5,218 bases of DNA from JAGPCH01 sp039810605 (GTDB lineage Bacteria > Bacteroidota > Ignavibacteria > Tepidaquicellales > Tepidaquicellaceae). Where the stretch lies: positions 1 through 5,218 of the forward strand of contig JBDHXH010000127.1 of the NCBI GenBank assembly GCA_039810605.1. The letters run 5' to 3'. Shown here piece after piece: positions 1-5,218 of this stretch; within the stretch, counting starts at the first letter, position 1; each line of letters begins with the position of its first letter. The notes below the pieces were generated by a model. That model was given only the letters and a program-made list of their open reading frames with translations. It was not told the DNA's origin and did no database searches. Position numbers and translations under genes: made by a program.

Positions 1-773
1 GTTGTTCCACCGGGAACATCCACAGTGCCGGAGGCTTGGATAATCGATCCGTTTGAAGCTCCTGTAACAGTTACGTCCGGTGAAATGCCACCGGTATTTG
101 TATTGACAGTGTTCGTGCTCAAAGATCCGCCTCCAGTAATTGACAACTGAATGTTGCTTACTGATATTCCGTTTCCTGCGGTATCTTTCGTTTCGATGTA
201 GAACTTATCAGGATCAACGGCAGGCTTAATTTTTATTGTGCTTAGCTGAACAGCAGAGCCTCCATTTGCATTAACATCGGCGATGATTGCATTAACTCTG
301 TTTTTGAAAACTGTCAAGTTTAAACTACCGCTGATATCGGTTATCAAACTCACGTCCAGATTGTTTCTGAAATGCCAAATAGCAAACTGAATAGCTGCCG
401 CTTCGTCGTTATTGTTTGATAATTTTCCCGTATAGGAAGTTCTATGGGGGTAATAATTCTGCATCAGATAGATAGCCTGTGGTATGCTTGATGAAGAGTC
501 CCTCACAGTATCCCCGGGGCTAATCGGAGTACACAAATCAAGACAATAAAATGGCGTATTAGCAGTTCCATCCAGAGTTGCTGGAATTACTCCCACATAA
601 GCATTACTTATGGTGCCGCCGCAATTTCCTTCGGTAAAATCACAAGTTCTTCCAACCCATGGTGGATTGGTTCCAAAGTTTGTATTCAGTATTCCTCTGC
701 TGCTGCCGTATTGTGCAAATGTCGTTTGCACAAATGCGATCAAACACAAAAAGATTAATGAAAAAGTTTTCAT
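1..773 (-). CDS. Secreted protein with putative thioester (Cys-Gln) domain, 5' part only
   Basis: This reading frame is open from an ATG at 773 to the left edge, giving 257 residues with no stop; the C-terminal part lies outside the window. Residues 1-20 are a Sec signal peptide (Lys2, hydrophobic core 4-16, cleavage after TTFA), leaving Gln21 first. Residues about 70-177 resemble the thioester domain (TED/TQXA) of Gram-positive surface adhesins: a YCLD motif with Cys77, a helix-like EAAAIQFAIW motif at 124-133 matching the TQxA element, and AVQL at 174-177 with Gln176 in the place of the bond-forming Gln. In that family Cys and Gln form an internal thioester that can bind host or surface amines covalently. 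Residues from about 180 on are Thr/Asn/Gly/Ser-rich beta sequence, probably an Ig-like domain. Extra cysteines are 44, 51 and 81. The ATG is the first start after an in-frame TAA six codons upstream, behind an A-rich leader without Shine-Dalgarno. The domain call rests on motifs only; exported beta-rich protein is the safe reading. Confidence 0.8.
   Translation of the reverse strand, partial: MKTFSLIFLCLIAFVQTTFAQYGSSRGILNTNFGTNPPWVGRTCDFTEGNCGGTISNAYVGVIPATLDGTANTPFYCLDLCTPISPGDTVRDSSSSIPQAIYLMQNYYPHRTSYTGKLSNNNDEAAAIQFAIWHFRNNLDVSLITDISGSLNLTVFKNRVNAIIADVNANGGSAVQLSTIKIKPAVDPDKFYIETKDTAGNGISVSNIQLSITGGGSLSTNTVNTNTGGISPDVTVTGASNGSIIQASGTVDVPGGT
243..554 (-). other. Putative Cys-Gln thioester domain region
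   Basis: Codons for Cys77 (543-545), Gln129 (387-389, in the AIQFAIW motif) and Gln176 (246-248) lie here. By analogy with class I thioester domains the order YC, then TQxA, then a hydrophobic-Gln-hydrophobic motif is kept, and Cys77-Gln176 is the likelier bond. The Cys-Gln spacing (99 residues) is shorter than I would expect for the streptococcal domains, so it may be a divergent or minimal form, or the similarity may be partial. Confidence 0.5.
714..773 (-). other. Signal peptide of the thioester-domain-like protein
   Basis: Residues 1-20 (MKTFSLIFLCLIAFVQTTFA) have one basic residue, a hydrophobic core and small residues before the cut; Ala20-Gln21 is the best signal peptidase I site. There is no lipobox Cys at the cut (Cys10 is inside the core), so it is not expected to be a lipoprotein. 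Confidence 0.8.
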
Positions 774-838
774 AATTGAGTTTTTAATTTAAGAATAATG
801 TAGGGTTACTAAGATAAGGAAAGACTTAGAGTAATATT

Positions 839-1096
839 TCAAGCAGTTCTTGATATATCAGTCTGTCCTTGAAGATTAGAGAAAAGAAAGACATTTTGGG
901 AAGCGCTATCTGACGCATCAGTGTTCAGGATAGTTGCAGCTGTCTTCAGTTCATTAAATCTTGGATTCATCCTAACAATACTTTGGGAGTATTCAGGATC
1001 GACAAGTTGAAAGTGTTTGAGAGCGGTTAAAATAAATGGTAAGATTAATTCTGTCAAGTCACTACAAAAAAAATTTCGTTTACGGGGCTTTTGCAA
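839..1096 (-). CDS. Doubtful small ORF or gene remnant
   Basis: An 85-codon frame opens at a TTG directly after an in-frame TGA; the first ATG (968-970) would give only 43 residues, beginning MNPRFNELKT. The last 60 or so codons read like ordinary protein (mixed hydrophobic and polar residues, Leu/Asp/Ser/Gln codons similar to the neighbours), but I recognise no domain and see no ribosome-binding sequence. It sits between the terminator of the right-hand gene and the start of the left-hand gene, on the same strand, and ends 65 bases before that start. It could be a short leader gene, the decayed 3' end of an older gene, or chance. No function is assigned. Confidence 0.22.
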   Translation of the reverse strand: MQKPRKRNFFCSDLTELILPFILTALKHFQLVDPEYSQSIVRMNPRFNELKTAATILNTDASDSASQNVFLFSNLQGQTDISRTA

Positions 1097-1140
1097 GTTG
1101 CTTCAAAAAAAGCATAGTTAAAGCATCTTCACTCCTGCAA

Positions 1141-1180
1141 AACAAAATAAAGAAGGCGGACAAAGAATCATCCGCCTTTC
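1141..1180 (-). terminator. Rho-independent terminator of the beta-helix protein gene
   Basis: Read on the minus strand, AAGGCGGA (1171-1178) pairs perfectly with TCCGCCTT (1153-1160) around a 10-base loop, and is followed by a T-rich run (TTTATTTTG, then further T's). It begins about 45 bases after the stop codon at 1223-1225. On the plus strand the T-run after the stem is poor, so it points leftwards. Confidence 0.8.
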
Positions 1181-1203
1181 TTGATGTGACCATCAAAGTC
1201 ACA
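1181..1203 (-). repeat. Overlapping inverted repeats between stop codon and terminator
   Basis: Two overlapping perfect dyads share bases: TTGATG (1181-1186) with CATCAA (1191-1196) around a 4-base loop, and TGTGAC (1185-1190) with GTCACA (1198-1203) around a 7-base loop. They cannot form at the same time. Their place in the 3' untranslated region, just ahead of the terminator stem, suggests RNA structure that protects or shapes the 3' end, but a protein-binding dyad is also possible. Confidence 0.4.
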
Positions 1204-1222
1204 CACTATACATCATTCTTGC

Positions 1223-4015
1223 TCAAGGTCGCTTTACCGAAACAATCTGTGAACTATTATTAGATGCGACAACAAGATCGCTCAAATCAACAATATCATC
1301 GCAGTTAAGATCCGTCACCACATACCCCATAAGAATCATACTTGCATCGTTAAATATCAGAGTTAAGTCAGACAGATCAACTATGCCATCCTGCTGAACA
1401 TCACCTGTATATAAGGAATAATCACTTCCAACCAGAATCATGTTACTTTGATATGCCTGTGAAGCTGCCGACGTAAAGTCATACGTGAGTGCGCCGCCGG
1501 TAAAGACTTCTCCGCCGGATTTACTCCATGTCTCAATTGAATTCCGTGTCCTTACTACAAGATAATAATTCACTCCATCCACTGCCTTTACAAAATTAAT
1601 CACGTGCGGACTGCCTTGACCACCAAGTCCGGTACTTGAATCAACAGTGGAATAAGGAGACACTGCATTTTTCAGGACTACATTTATTGTGTCTGTTTCC
1701 GGGCAAGCTTCAAAATTTATCGTCAAGGTCAAAGGCTTAAATGGAAATGCCGTTGATTCGTCAGCACCTTTATATGGATACTTTGCATCACGTGTGCTTC
1801 CGTCATAATCAGTAGTATATCCTGCAATCGGCTTTGCACACAAATTTACATCCTGAATAGAAGCTCCTGTCAGATGAAGATCTCCGTTTGCATCATCAAC
1901 AAAATTTGCCGAAACGGATTTTGAATTTGCATCGCGTGGAGCTACCCTTGTTTGATATGAAGAAAGTGTCATATCGCTGTTCGTTCCGTCAAAAAAAATC
2001 AACTTGTTCGAAGCAGAACTTCCTGCATAGAAATCATTGTAGTCACCTGCTGCAAAACTCTGAAGATTCGCTGCGCTTCTTCTGAAAGCAACAGTATTTC
2101 CGCTTGTGCTTCCCGGAGTTGATTGATTTATGATTATGTTGTTTCTCAATTCAAGCGCTGCAGTTGTTGGCGTTGCACTTGCAGTAACCGATATTCCGGA
2201 TGAACCAAACGTTACTCCTCCACTTGCGGACAAACTGACAGTGTTGTAATACATTCCAACAGTACTATTGGCAGCGGTACTTGTGCAGTTAATGCCAATA
2301 ACTCCGTTTGCATTCGAAGTATTCGGTGCCCTCAAACTTGAAACAAAGTTATTGTAAATTGCTATCGTCGTTCCCGATGTTACCCAAATTCCTGCAGCTG
2401 TTCCGGCAGAACCTGTGTTTTGAAGATTCGAGATTTTGTTTTGATAAATTTTTGTACTCGTTCCCGCAGTACTCCATATACCGACAGCTCCGCCCGTTGT
2501 CAGGTTTCCGCTGACACAACTTAAACTATCAATTACATTTCCATAGATTTCTTTTACCGTGACTGCATTCGAATTGGCGCGAATTCCCGAAACGATGGAT
2601 GATGCTGAAGTATTTGAACCGCCAACAGTCAACCTGCGTATTGTGTTGTTGTAAACATTCTCCGGATTGACAGGATTTGAGCTGTTAATGTATCCGTAGA
2701 TTGTGCTTGAACTTGCACCTGAAGAATTCGGAGCGGAGTTATTGTAAACGGTATTTGAATAACAATTTACAGCACCGTCGGTAACTGCAATGCAGTTCAT
2801 TACTCCACTGATGCCGGTTCTTTGATTGCCATAAATCTGATTTGAATAAATCTGCTGGCTGTTGATTACGGAAGCTGTCGTAATCATATTTGAAACACCT
2901 GTACCTGAAGATGTATTGTTGCGGATAATGTTATCGTATATCAAGGCAGCATTGGATGTGGATACCTGATCAACGCCTATCATGTTAAACGATGTTGTGT
3001 TCAAAGCAGCATTACAGTTTTCGATAACGTTATGATGTATAGAAATTGTATCACCTGTTGCCAATGCGCGTATTGCATGAAATGGCTGTGAAATAGCGTT
3101 TGAAGTTACTGTGACCTGGTTGTATGCAATTTCGTAATCCGAAAGATTTGTAGTCGTCAGTCCCGTAACTATTATTCCGATACACGCAGCTCCACCTCCT
3201 GTGCCTGTTCCGCCGTTAATGATGTTGTTATTCACCTTTATGTTCTGCTGGCCTTCACATCTTACACCTTCACAGGTCAGAGTACTTCCTCCCCAGTTTG
3301 TAATGCTGTTTGCAGTTTGACCGATTACACCAATTTCGTTGTTCTGATCTCTTGCGATCGAAGTTGCAATTGCACTTATTCCGTGATAAACATTGCTGAT
3401 TGTGTTGCCATACAATTTATTGTTATTGTTTTGAGCTGATGTATCAACTGCAACAACAGTATTGCCTGCAGTGTCTTTGTTCGCAATATAAATACCGATT
3501 GATGCTGCATTTATTTTTTGCATAGTAATGCCGCAATTCTTTATAATGCAATGAGTGGAGCCGTCAGTCGTCGAAGCTCGCATCAGAGCATAGCCCCATT
3601 CCATAGCGCCATTCCCTGTATTGCTTGAGGGGTCAAGAAGATCAATTCCGTCAAATGTAATATAATCTGTTCCGGAAAGTTTTATGATCCCGTCGGTAGT
3701 TGCTGAATTTCCTGGAGCGGCAGTAATGAGGGGGTTCACGCCAGCACCGCTCTTTTGAAATACAACCGGATTCGATGAAGTAGGTGGGTTTGAAGTAATT
3801 GAAACTACAAGATTTGATGATGTTTCAGTATGGCCTGCGGCTACATTGAAAGTAACTCCGCCGCTACCAACGCCATTTGCGTTAAGATCTGCGATAGCTG
3901 CAGCGATTGTTGTGTAATCGCCTGGAATTGACTTTGACCCTGACAATTGTGCTTCAACATTGTCATAGACAAAAGCAATTACAATTACTGCAATCAAAAG
4001 AGTGATTCTTTTCAT
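1223..4015 (-). CDS. Exported right-handed beta-helix protein with C-terminal dockerin-like module
   Basis: This is a complete 930-residue protein. Residues 1-22 are a Sec signal peptide (KR, hydrophobic core, cleavage DNVEA/Q). Residues 29-100 carry a GDYTTIAAAIADLNANG segment typical of the N-terminal cap of large surface beta-helix proteins in Bacteroidota-related genomes. Residues about 200-630 hold some 13 coils with the pattern I-Y-x-N-x-I-x-x-L (Asn at 204, 299, 329, 362, 392, 421, 457, 493, 526, 556, 591 and 626, among others), roughly 30-36 residues apart. A helix-closing segment with DLHLTG and GADES (712-754) follows. Residues 760-868 form a beta-sandwich-like region with RNSIETWSKSGG. 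Residues 869-930 contain two calcium-loop repeats ending VKRP. It probably acts outside the cell as a structural, adhesive or carbohydrate-binding protein; no catalytic residues are recognisable. The ATG at 4015 follows an A-rich leader with no Shine-Dalgarno, and a terminator lies downstream. Confidence 0.93.
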   Translation of the reverse strand: MKRITLLIAVIVIAFVYDNVEAQLSGSKSIPGDYTTIAAAIADLNANGVGSGGVTFNVAAGHTETSSNLVVSITSNPPTSSNPVVFQKSGAGVNPLITAAPGNSATTDGIIKLSGTDYITFDGIDLLDPSSNTGNGAMEWGYALMRASTTDGSTHCIIKNCGITMQKINAASIGIYIANKDTAGNTVVAVDTSAQNNNNKLYGNTISNVYHGISAIATSIARDQNNEIGVIGQTANSITNWGGSTLTCEGVRCEGQQNIKVNNNIINGGTGTGGGAACIGIIVTGLTTTNLSDYEIAYNQVTVTSNAISQPFHAIRALATGDTISIHHNVIENCNAALNTTSFNMIGVDQVSTSNAALIYDNIIRNNTSSGTGVSNMITTASVINSQQIYSNQIYGNQRTGISGVMNCIAVTDGAVNCYSNTVYNNSAPNSSGASSSTIYGYINSSNPVNPENVYNNTIRRLTVGGSNTSASSIVSGIRANSNAVTVKEIYGNVIDSLSCVSGNLTTGGAVGIWSTAGTSTKIYQNKISNLQNTGSAGTAAGIWVTSGTTIAIYNNFVSSLRAPNTSNANGVIGINCTSTAANSTVGMYYNTVSLSASGGVTFGSSGISVTASATPTTAALELRNNIIINQSTPGSTSGNTVAFRRSAANLQSFAAGDYNDFYAGSSASNKLIFFDGTNSDMTLSSYQTRVAPRDANSKSVSANFVDDANGDLHLTGASIQDVNLCAKPIAGYTTDYDGSTRDAKYPYKGADESTAFPFKPLTLTINFEACPETDTINVVLKNAVSPYSTVDSSTGLGGQGSPHVINFVKAVDGVNYYLVVRTRNSIETWSKSGGEVFTGGALTYDFTSAASQAYQSNMILVGSDYSLYTGDVQQDGIVDLSDLTLIFNDASMILMGYVVTDLNCDDIVDLSDLVVASNNSSQIVSVKRP
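1226..1411 (-). other. Dockerin-like duplicated calcium-binding module
   Basis: Residues 869-930 hold two 12-residue loops: DVQQDGIVDLSD (Asp872, Gln874, Asp876, Asp883) and DLNCDDIVDLSD (Asp902, Asn904, Asp906, Asp913), 30 residues apart. This matches the duplicated F-hand pattern of type I dockerins, which bind Ca2+ and often a cohesin partner. The second loop has Cys and Asp at positions 4 and 5-6 (CDD) instead of the usual Gly after the third ligand. From memory, modules of this form ending in V-x-x-RP are frequent in secreted proteins of Ignavibacteria. Confidence 0.75.
2126..3418 (-). repeat. Beta-helix coil repeats within the large surface protein
   Basis: This region encodes residues 200-630. 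The clearest coils share Tyr, one residue, then Asn (YSN, YNN, YGN, YQN), followed by a hydrophobic strand ending in Leu or Asn, with a second GI or GIW strand midway. Two adjacent coils (about 511-561) read GIWSTAGTSTKIYQNKISNL and GIWVTSGTTIAIYNNFVSSL, so they stem from one duplicated unit, though their codons have diverged. Confidence 0.8.
3950..4015 (-). other. Signal peptide of the beta-helix protein
   Basis: Residues 1-22 start MKRITLLIAVIVIAFVYDN; Lys2-Arg3 precede a 13-residue hydrophobic core, and VEA/Q is the best signal peptidase I site, leaving Gln23 at the mature N-terminus. There is no lipobox. Confidence 0.85.
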
Positions 4016-4325
4016 GTTTTGATTTTTTAAATTAATAAATGAATGTTGCGATGAGTTGTTACAGCTTCAATTTTGAAAATTCAGGATCGAAAAGGGTGAC
4101 ATTCACAATGCCCGTCACATGATAGTCTAAATGGAGTATGATAATCGTGTCAAATATAGCGATAGGTGTTTATGTGAAACTAATGCATTATTTGTTTTAT
4201 TTCAATTCAACTGTGCAACTCGGAGACTCTTTCTTTGGAACACAGATCATCATCATTTTCCAAATTGCATTCATTTTGCACCACAAAAAATCTATATTTA
4301 GAAATTCTAAAATCAAATTCTTACT
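4016..4325. other. Divergent intergenic region with presumed promoters
   Basis: This 310-base AT-rich gap lies between the start codons of two genes pointing away from each other, so both promoters should be here. The best element for the plus-strand gene is TATATTTA (4293-4300), one base off the TAnnTTTG -7 box of Bacteroidota, but the nearest upstream TTTG (4275-4278) is too close (14 bases against the usual 19-21). Neither start has a Shine-Dalgarno sequence. A GTGAC/GTCAC dyad is at 4096-4118. The only sizeable frame, 4138-4329 plus, looks like AT-rich noise and overlaps the next start. Confidence 0.6.
4096..4118. promoter_or_regulatory. GTGAC-N13-GTCAC inverted repeat, possible operator
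   Basis: GTGAC (4096-4100) and GTCAC (4114-4118) form a short dyad 80 bases upstream of the beta-helix protein start and about 208 bases upstream of the mutase start. A nested GTGA-CAT-TCAC dyad overlaps it at 4096-4106. The arms are short, so chance is a real possibility; no regulator can be named. Confidence 0.2.
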
Positions 4326-5218
4326 ATGAATAAAAATTCACAGCCTAAAAAAAGTACTTCAAAGTCAGAGTGGATGGATACTGTAGCGAAAGCTAAGACT
4401 AATGGAATGAAGTTTACTTCCTTAAGCGGCAGAGAACTTGATGTTTGCTACACCCCTGAAGATATAAAAGAACTTAATTATTATAATGAAGTTGGTTACC
4501 CCGGTGAATTTCCATACACAAGAGGAATTCATCACAATATGTATCGCGGAAAAATCTGGACGATGCGCCAATTCGCCGGATTCGGTACTCCCGAAGACAC
4601 TAACCAGCGCTTCAAATATCTCCTTGCTCACGGACAGACAGGTCTTTCAACAGCTTTTGATCTTCCAACATTGATGGGCTGGGACTCCGATGCTCCCCTT
4701 TCTGAAGGAGAAGTTGGAATTTGCGGCGTCGCGATTTCATCTCTTCAGGATATGGAAATCCTCTTTGAAGGAATTCCACTTGATAAAGTATCAACCTCGA
4801 TGACAATCAATTCTCCTGCTATTATGATTTATGCATTCTACCTTGCCGTTGCAGAAAAACAGGGAGTTCCGTTCAATCAGCTTCGGGGAACTTTACAAAA
4901 CGATATTCTAAAAGAATACATTGCACAAAAGGAGTATATCTATCCGCCAAAGCAATCCATGAGAATCATTACGGACATGATTGAATATTCCACAAAAGAG
5001 GTTCCTAAGTTTAATCCTGTCAGCGTCAGCGGCTATCATATTCGTGAAGCGGGATCAACAGCAGTACAGGAGCTTGCATTCACGCTTGCAGACGGCTTTG
5101 CATATATCGAAGACTGCATCGCTCGGGGAATGAACGTTGATGAATTCTCGCCGAGGATTTCTCATTTCTTTAATTCACATCTTGATTTCTTTGAAGAGAT
5201 CGCAAAGTTCAGAGCCGC
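4326..5218 (+). CDS. Acyl-CoA mutase large subunit (methylmalonyl-CoA mutase family), isobutyryl-CoA mutase-like, 5' part
   Basis: The ATG at 4326 is the first start after an in-frame TAA (4308-4310); 297 residues are visible and the frame runs off the right edge. The enzyme is an adenosylcobalamin-dependent carbon-skeleton mutase acting in the cytoplasm. Hallmarks of the TIM-barrel catalytic domain are clear: PGEFPYTRG (59-67), WTMRQFAGFGT (78-88), GLSTAFDLPT (106-115), TLQNDILKEYIAQ (189-201), SGYHIREAGST (235-245) and FFEEIAKFRA (288-297). Using Propionibacterium numbering (offset 6), Arg87, Thr195, Gln197, His244, Arg283 and Ser285 are kept as Arg81, Thr189, Gln191, His238, Arg277 and Ser279. 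The two substrate-selecting positions, Tyr89 and Arg207 in methylmalonyl-CoA mutase, are Phe83 and Gln201 here, as in isobutyryl-CoA mutase. The short N-terminal extension with no B12 or GTPase domain in front excludes the fused IcmF layout and fits a stand-alone IcmA-type subunit; a separate or C-terminal B12 domain would lie beyond the window. Automated annotation would probably say methylmalonyl-CoA mutase. Confidence 0.93.
   Translation, partial: MNKNSQPKKSTSKSEWMDTVAKAKTNGMKFTSLSGRELDVCYTPEDIKELNYYNEVGYPGEFPYTRGIHHNMYRGKIWTMRQFAGFGTPEDTNQRFKYLLAHGQTGLSTAFDLPTLMGWDSDAPLSEGEVGICGVAISSLQDMEILFEGIPLDKVSTSMTINSPAIMIYAFYLAVAEKQGVPFNQLRGTLQNDILKEYIAQKEYIYPPKQSMRIITDMIEYSTKEVPKFNPVSVSGYHIREAGSTAVQELAFTLADGFAYIEDCIARGMNVDEFSPRISHFFNSHLDFFEEIAKFRA

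Larger units (their letters stand above)
774..1222. other. Intergenic gap between the two surface-protein genes
   Basis: This stretch holds the 3' dyad and terminator of the right-hand gene (about 1141-1203), a weak minus-strand frame ending at 839, and the 65-base leader of the left-hand gene. I see no tRNA, rRNA, insertion sequence end or repeat array. The bases just upstream of the left-hand gene are A/T-rich, with an A-rich run in the message before the start, as is common in genomes of this group that do not use Shine-Dalgarno sequences. Confidence 0.6.

Noticed and set aside
241..330. Similar segments ADVNANG (left-hand protein, 165-171) and ADLNANG (beta-helix protein, 42-48)
   Set aside because: The match is short, lies in different domain contexts, and both are common Asn/Gly/Ala-rich turns; it is not evidence of shared ancestry.
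610..792. 60-residue plus-strand frame
   Set aside because: It lies antisense to the signal peptide and N-terminal part of the exported protein starting at 773; it has no domain and no ribosome-binding sequence.
809..842. Promoter-like TTG (840-842) and TATCTTAG (809-816) upstream of the left-hand gene on the minus strand
   Set aside because: The -7 box is one base off consensus and the 23-base spacing is longer than the usual 19-21, so it was too weak to list as a feature.
991..1002. 12-base sequence ATTCAGGATCGA repeated at 4079-4090
   Set aside because: About one such 12-base match is expected by chance in a window of this size, and the flanks do not match.
1036..1263. 75-residue plus-strand frame
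   Set aside because: It spans the terminator hairpin and the 3' end of the beta-helix gene on the opposite strand; composition is Lys/Ser-rich noise from A-rich DNA.
1888..2514. Plus-strand frames at 1888-2085 and 2308-2514
   Set aside because: Both lie wholly antisense to the beta-helix gene and show no recognisable protein features.
4138..4329. 63-residue hydrophobic plus-strand frame in the divergent intergenic region
   Set aside because: Its Ile/Phe/Leu content follows from AT-rich DNA, it overlaps the start of the mutase gene by four bases, and it occupies the space needed for promoters.
4422..4806. Frames at 4422-4631 and 4612-4806 (minus) and 4486-4674 (plus)
   Set aside because: They are shadows of the mutase gene, whose own frame matches a well-known family throughout.
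1..5218. CRISPR, tRNA/rRNA, insertion sequence or defence system
   Set aside because: No regularly spaced short repeats, cloverleaf-like segments, transposase motifs or terminal inverted repeats were seen; the repeats in the beta-helix gene are protein coils, not DNA arrays.

Overview
The window looks like chromosomal DNA from a member of the Bacteroidota/Ignavibacteriota (FCB) branch, most likely an Ignavibacteria-like lineage. The reasons are as follows. Both minus-strand genes encode Sec-exported proteins whose predicted mature N-terminus is Gln. None of the three gene starts has a Shine-Dalgarno sequence; the two minus-strand starts follow A-rich leaders and the plus-strand start follows an AT-rich one. 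The large protein is a beta-helix surface protein ending in a dockerin-like module of a kind I associate with Ignavibacteria. The DNA is moderately AT-rich. The taxon is an inference; there is no marker gene here.

Layout from left to right. Positions 1-773 (minus) hold the first 257 residues of a secreted protein with a signal peptide, a putative Cys-Gln thioester domain (adhesin type) and the start of an Ig-like region; it runs off the left edge. Positions 774-1222 are a 449-base gap containing a doubtful small reading frame (839-1096) and, at its right end, a rho-independent terminator plus a compact dyad belonging to the next gene. Positions 1223-4015 (minus) are a complete 930-residue exported right-handed beta-helix protein with a C-terminal beta-sandwich and a dockerin-like duplicated calcium-loop module. 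Positions 4016-4325 are a divergent intergenic region that should hold the promoters of both flanking genes; no confident promoter was found. Positions 4326-5218 (plus) hold the first 297 residues of a B12-dependent acyl-CoA mutase large subunit, cut by the right edge.

The two minus-strand genes form a surface or secreted pair, but the terminator at about 1141-1180 suggests they are separate transcription units. The mutase is a cytoplasmic metabolic gene transcribed in the opposite direction, with no evident functional tie to the surface proteins. Its active-site residues at the two specificity positions are Phe and Gln, as in isobutyryl-CoA mutases, rather than the Tyr and Arg of methylmalonyl-CoA mutases.

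The items most worth following are the thioester-domain-like protein in a Gram-negative-type genome, the substrate-specificity signature of the mutase, and the dockerin-like C-terminus where a type IX secretion sorting domain would be expected. I did not find a defence system, mobile element, CRISPR array or RNA gene.
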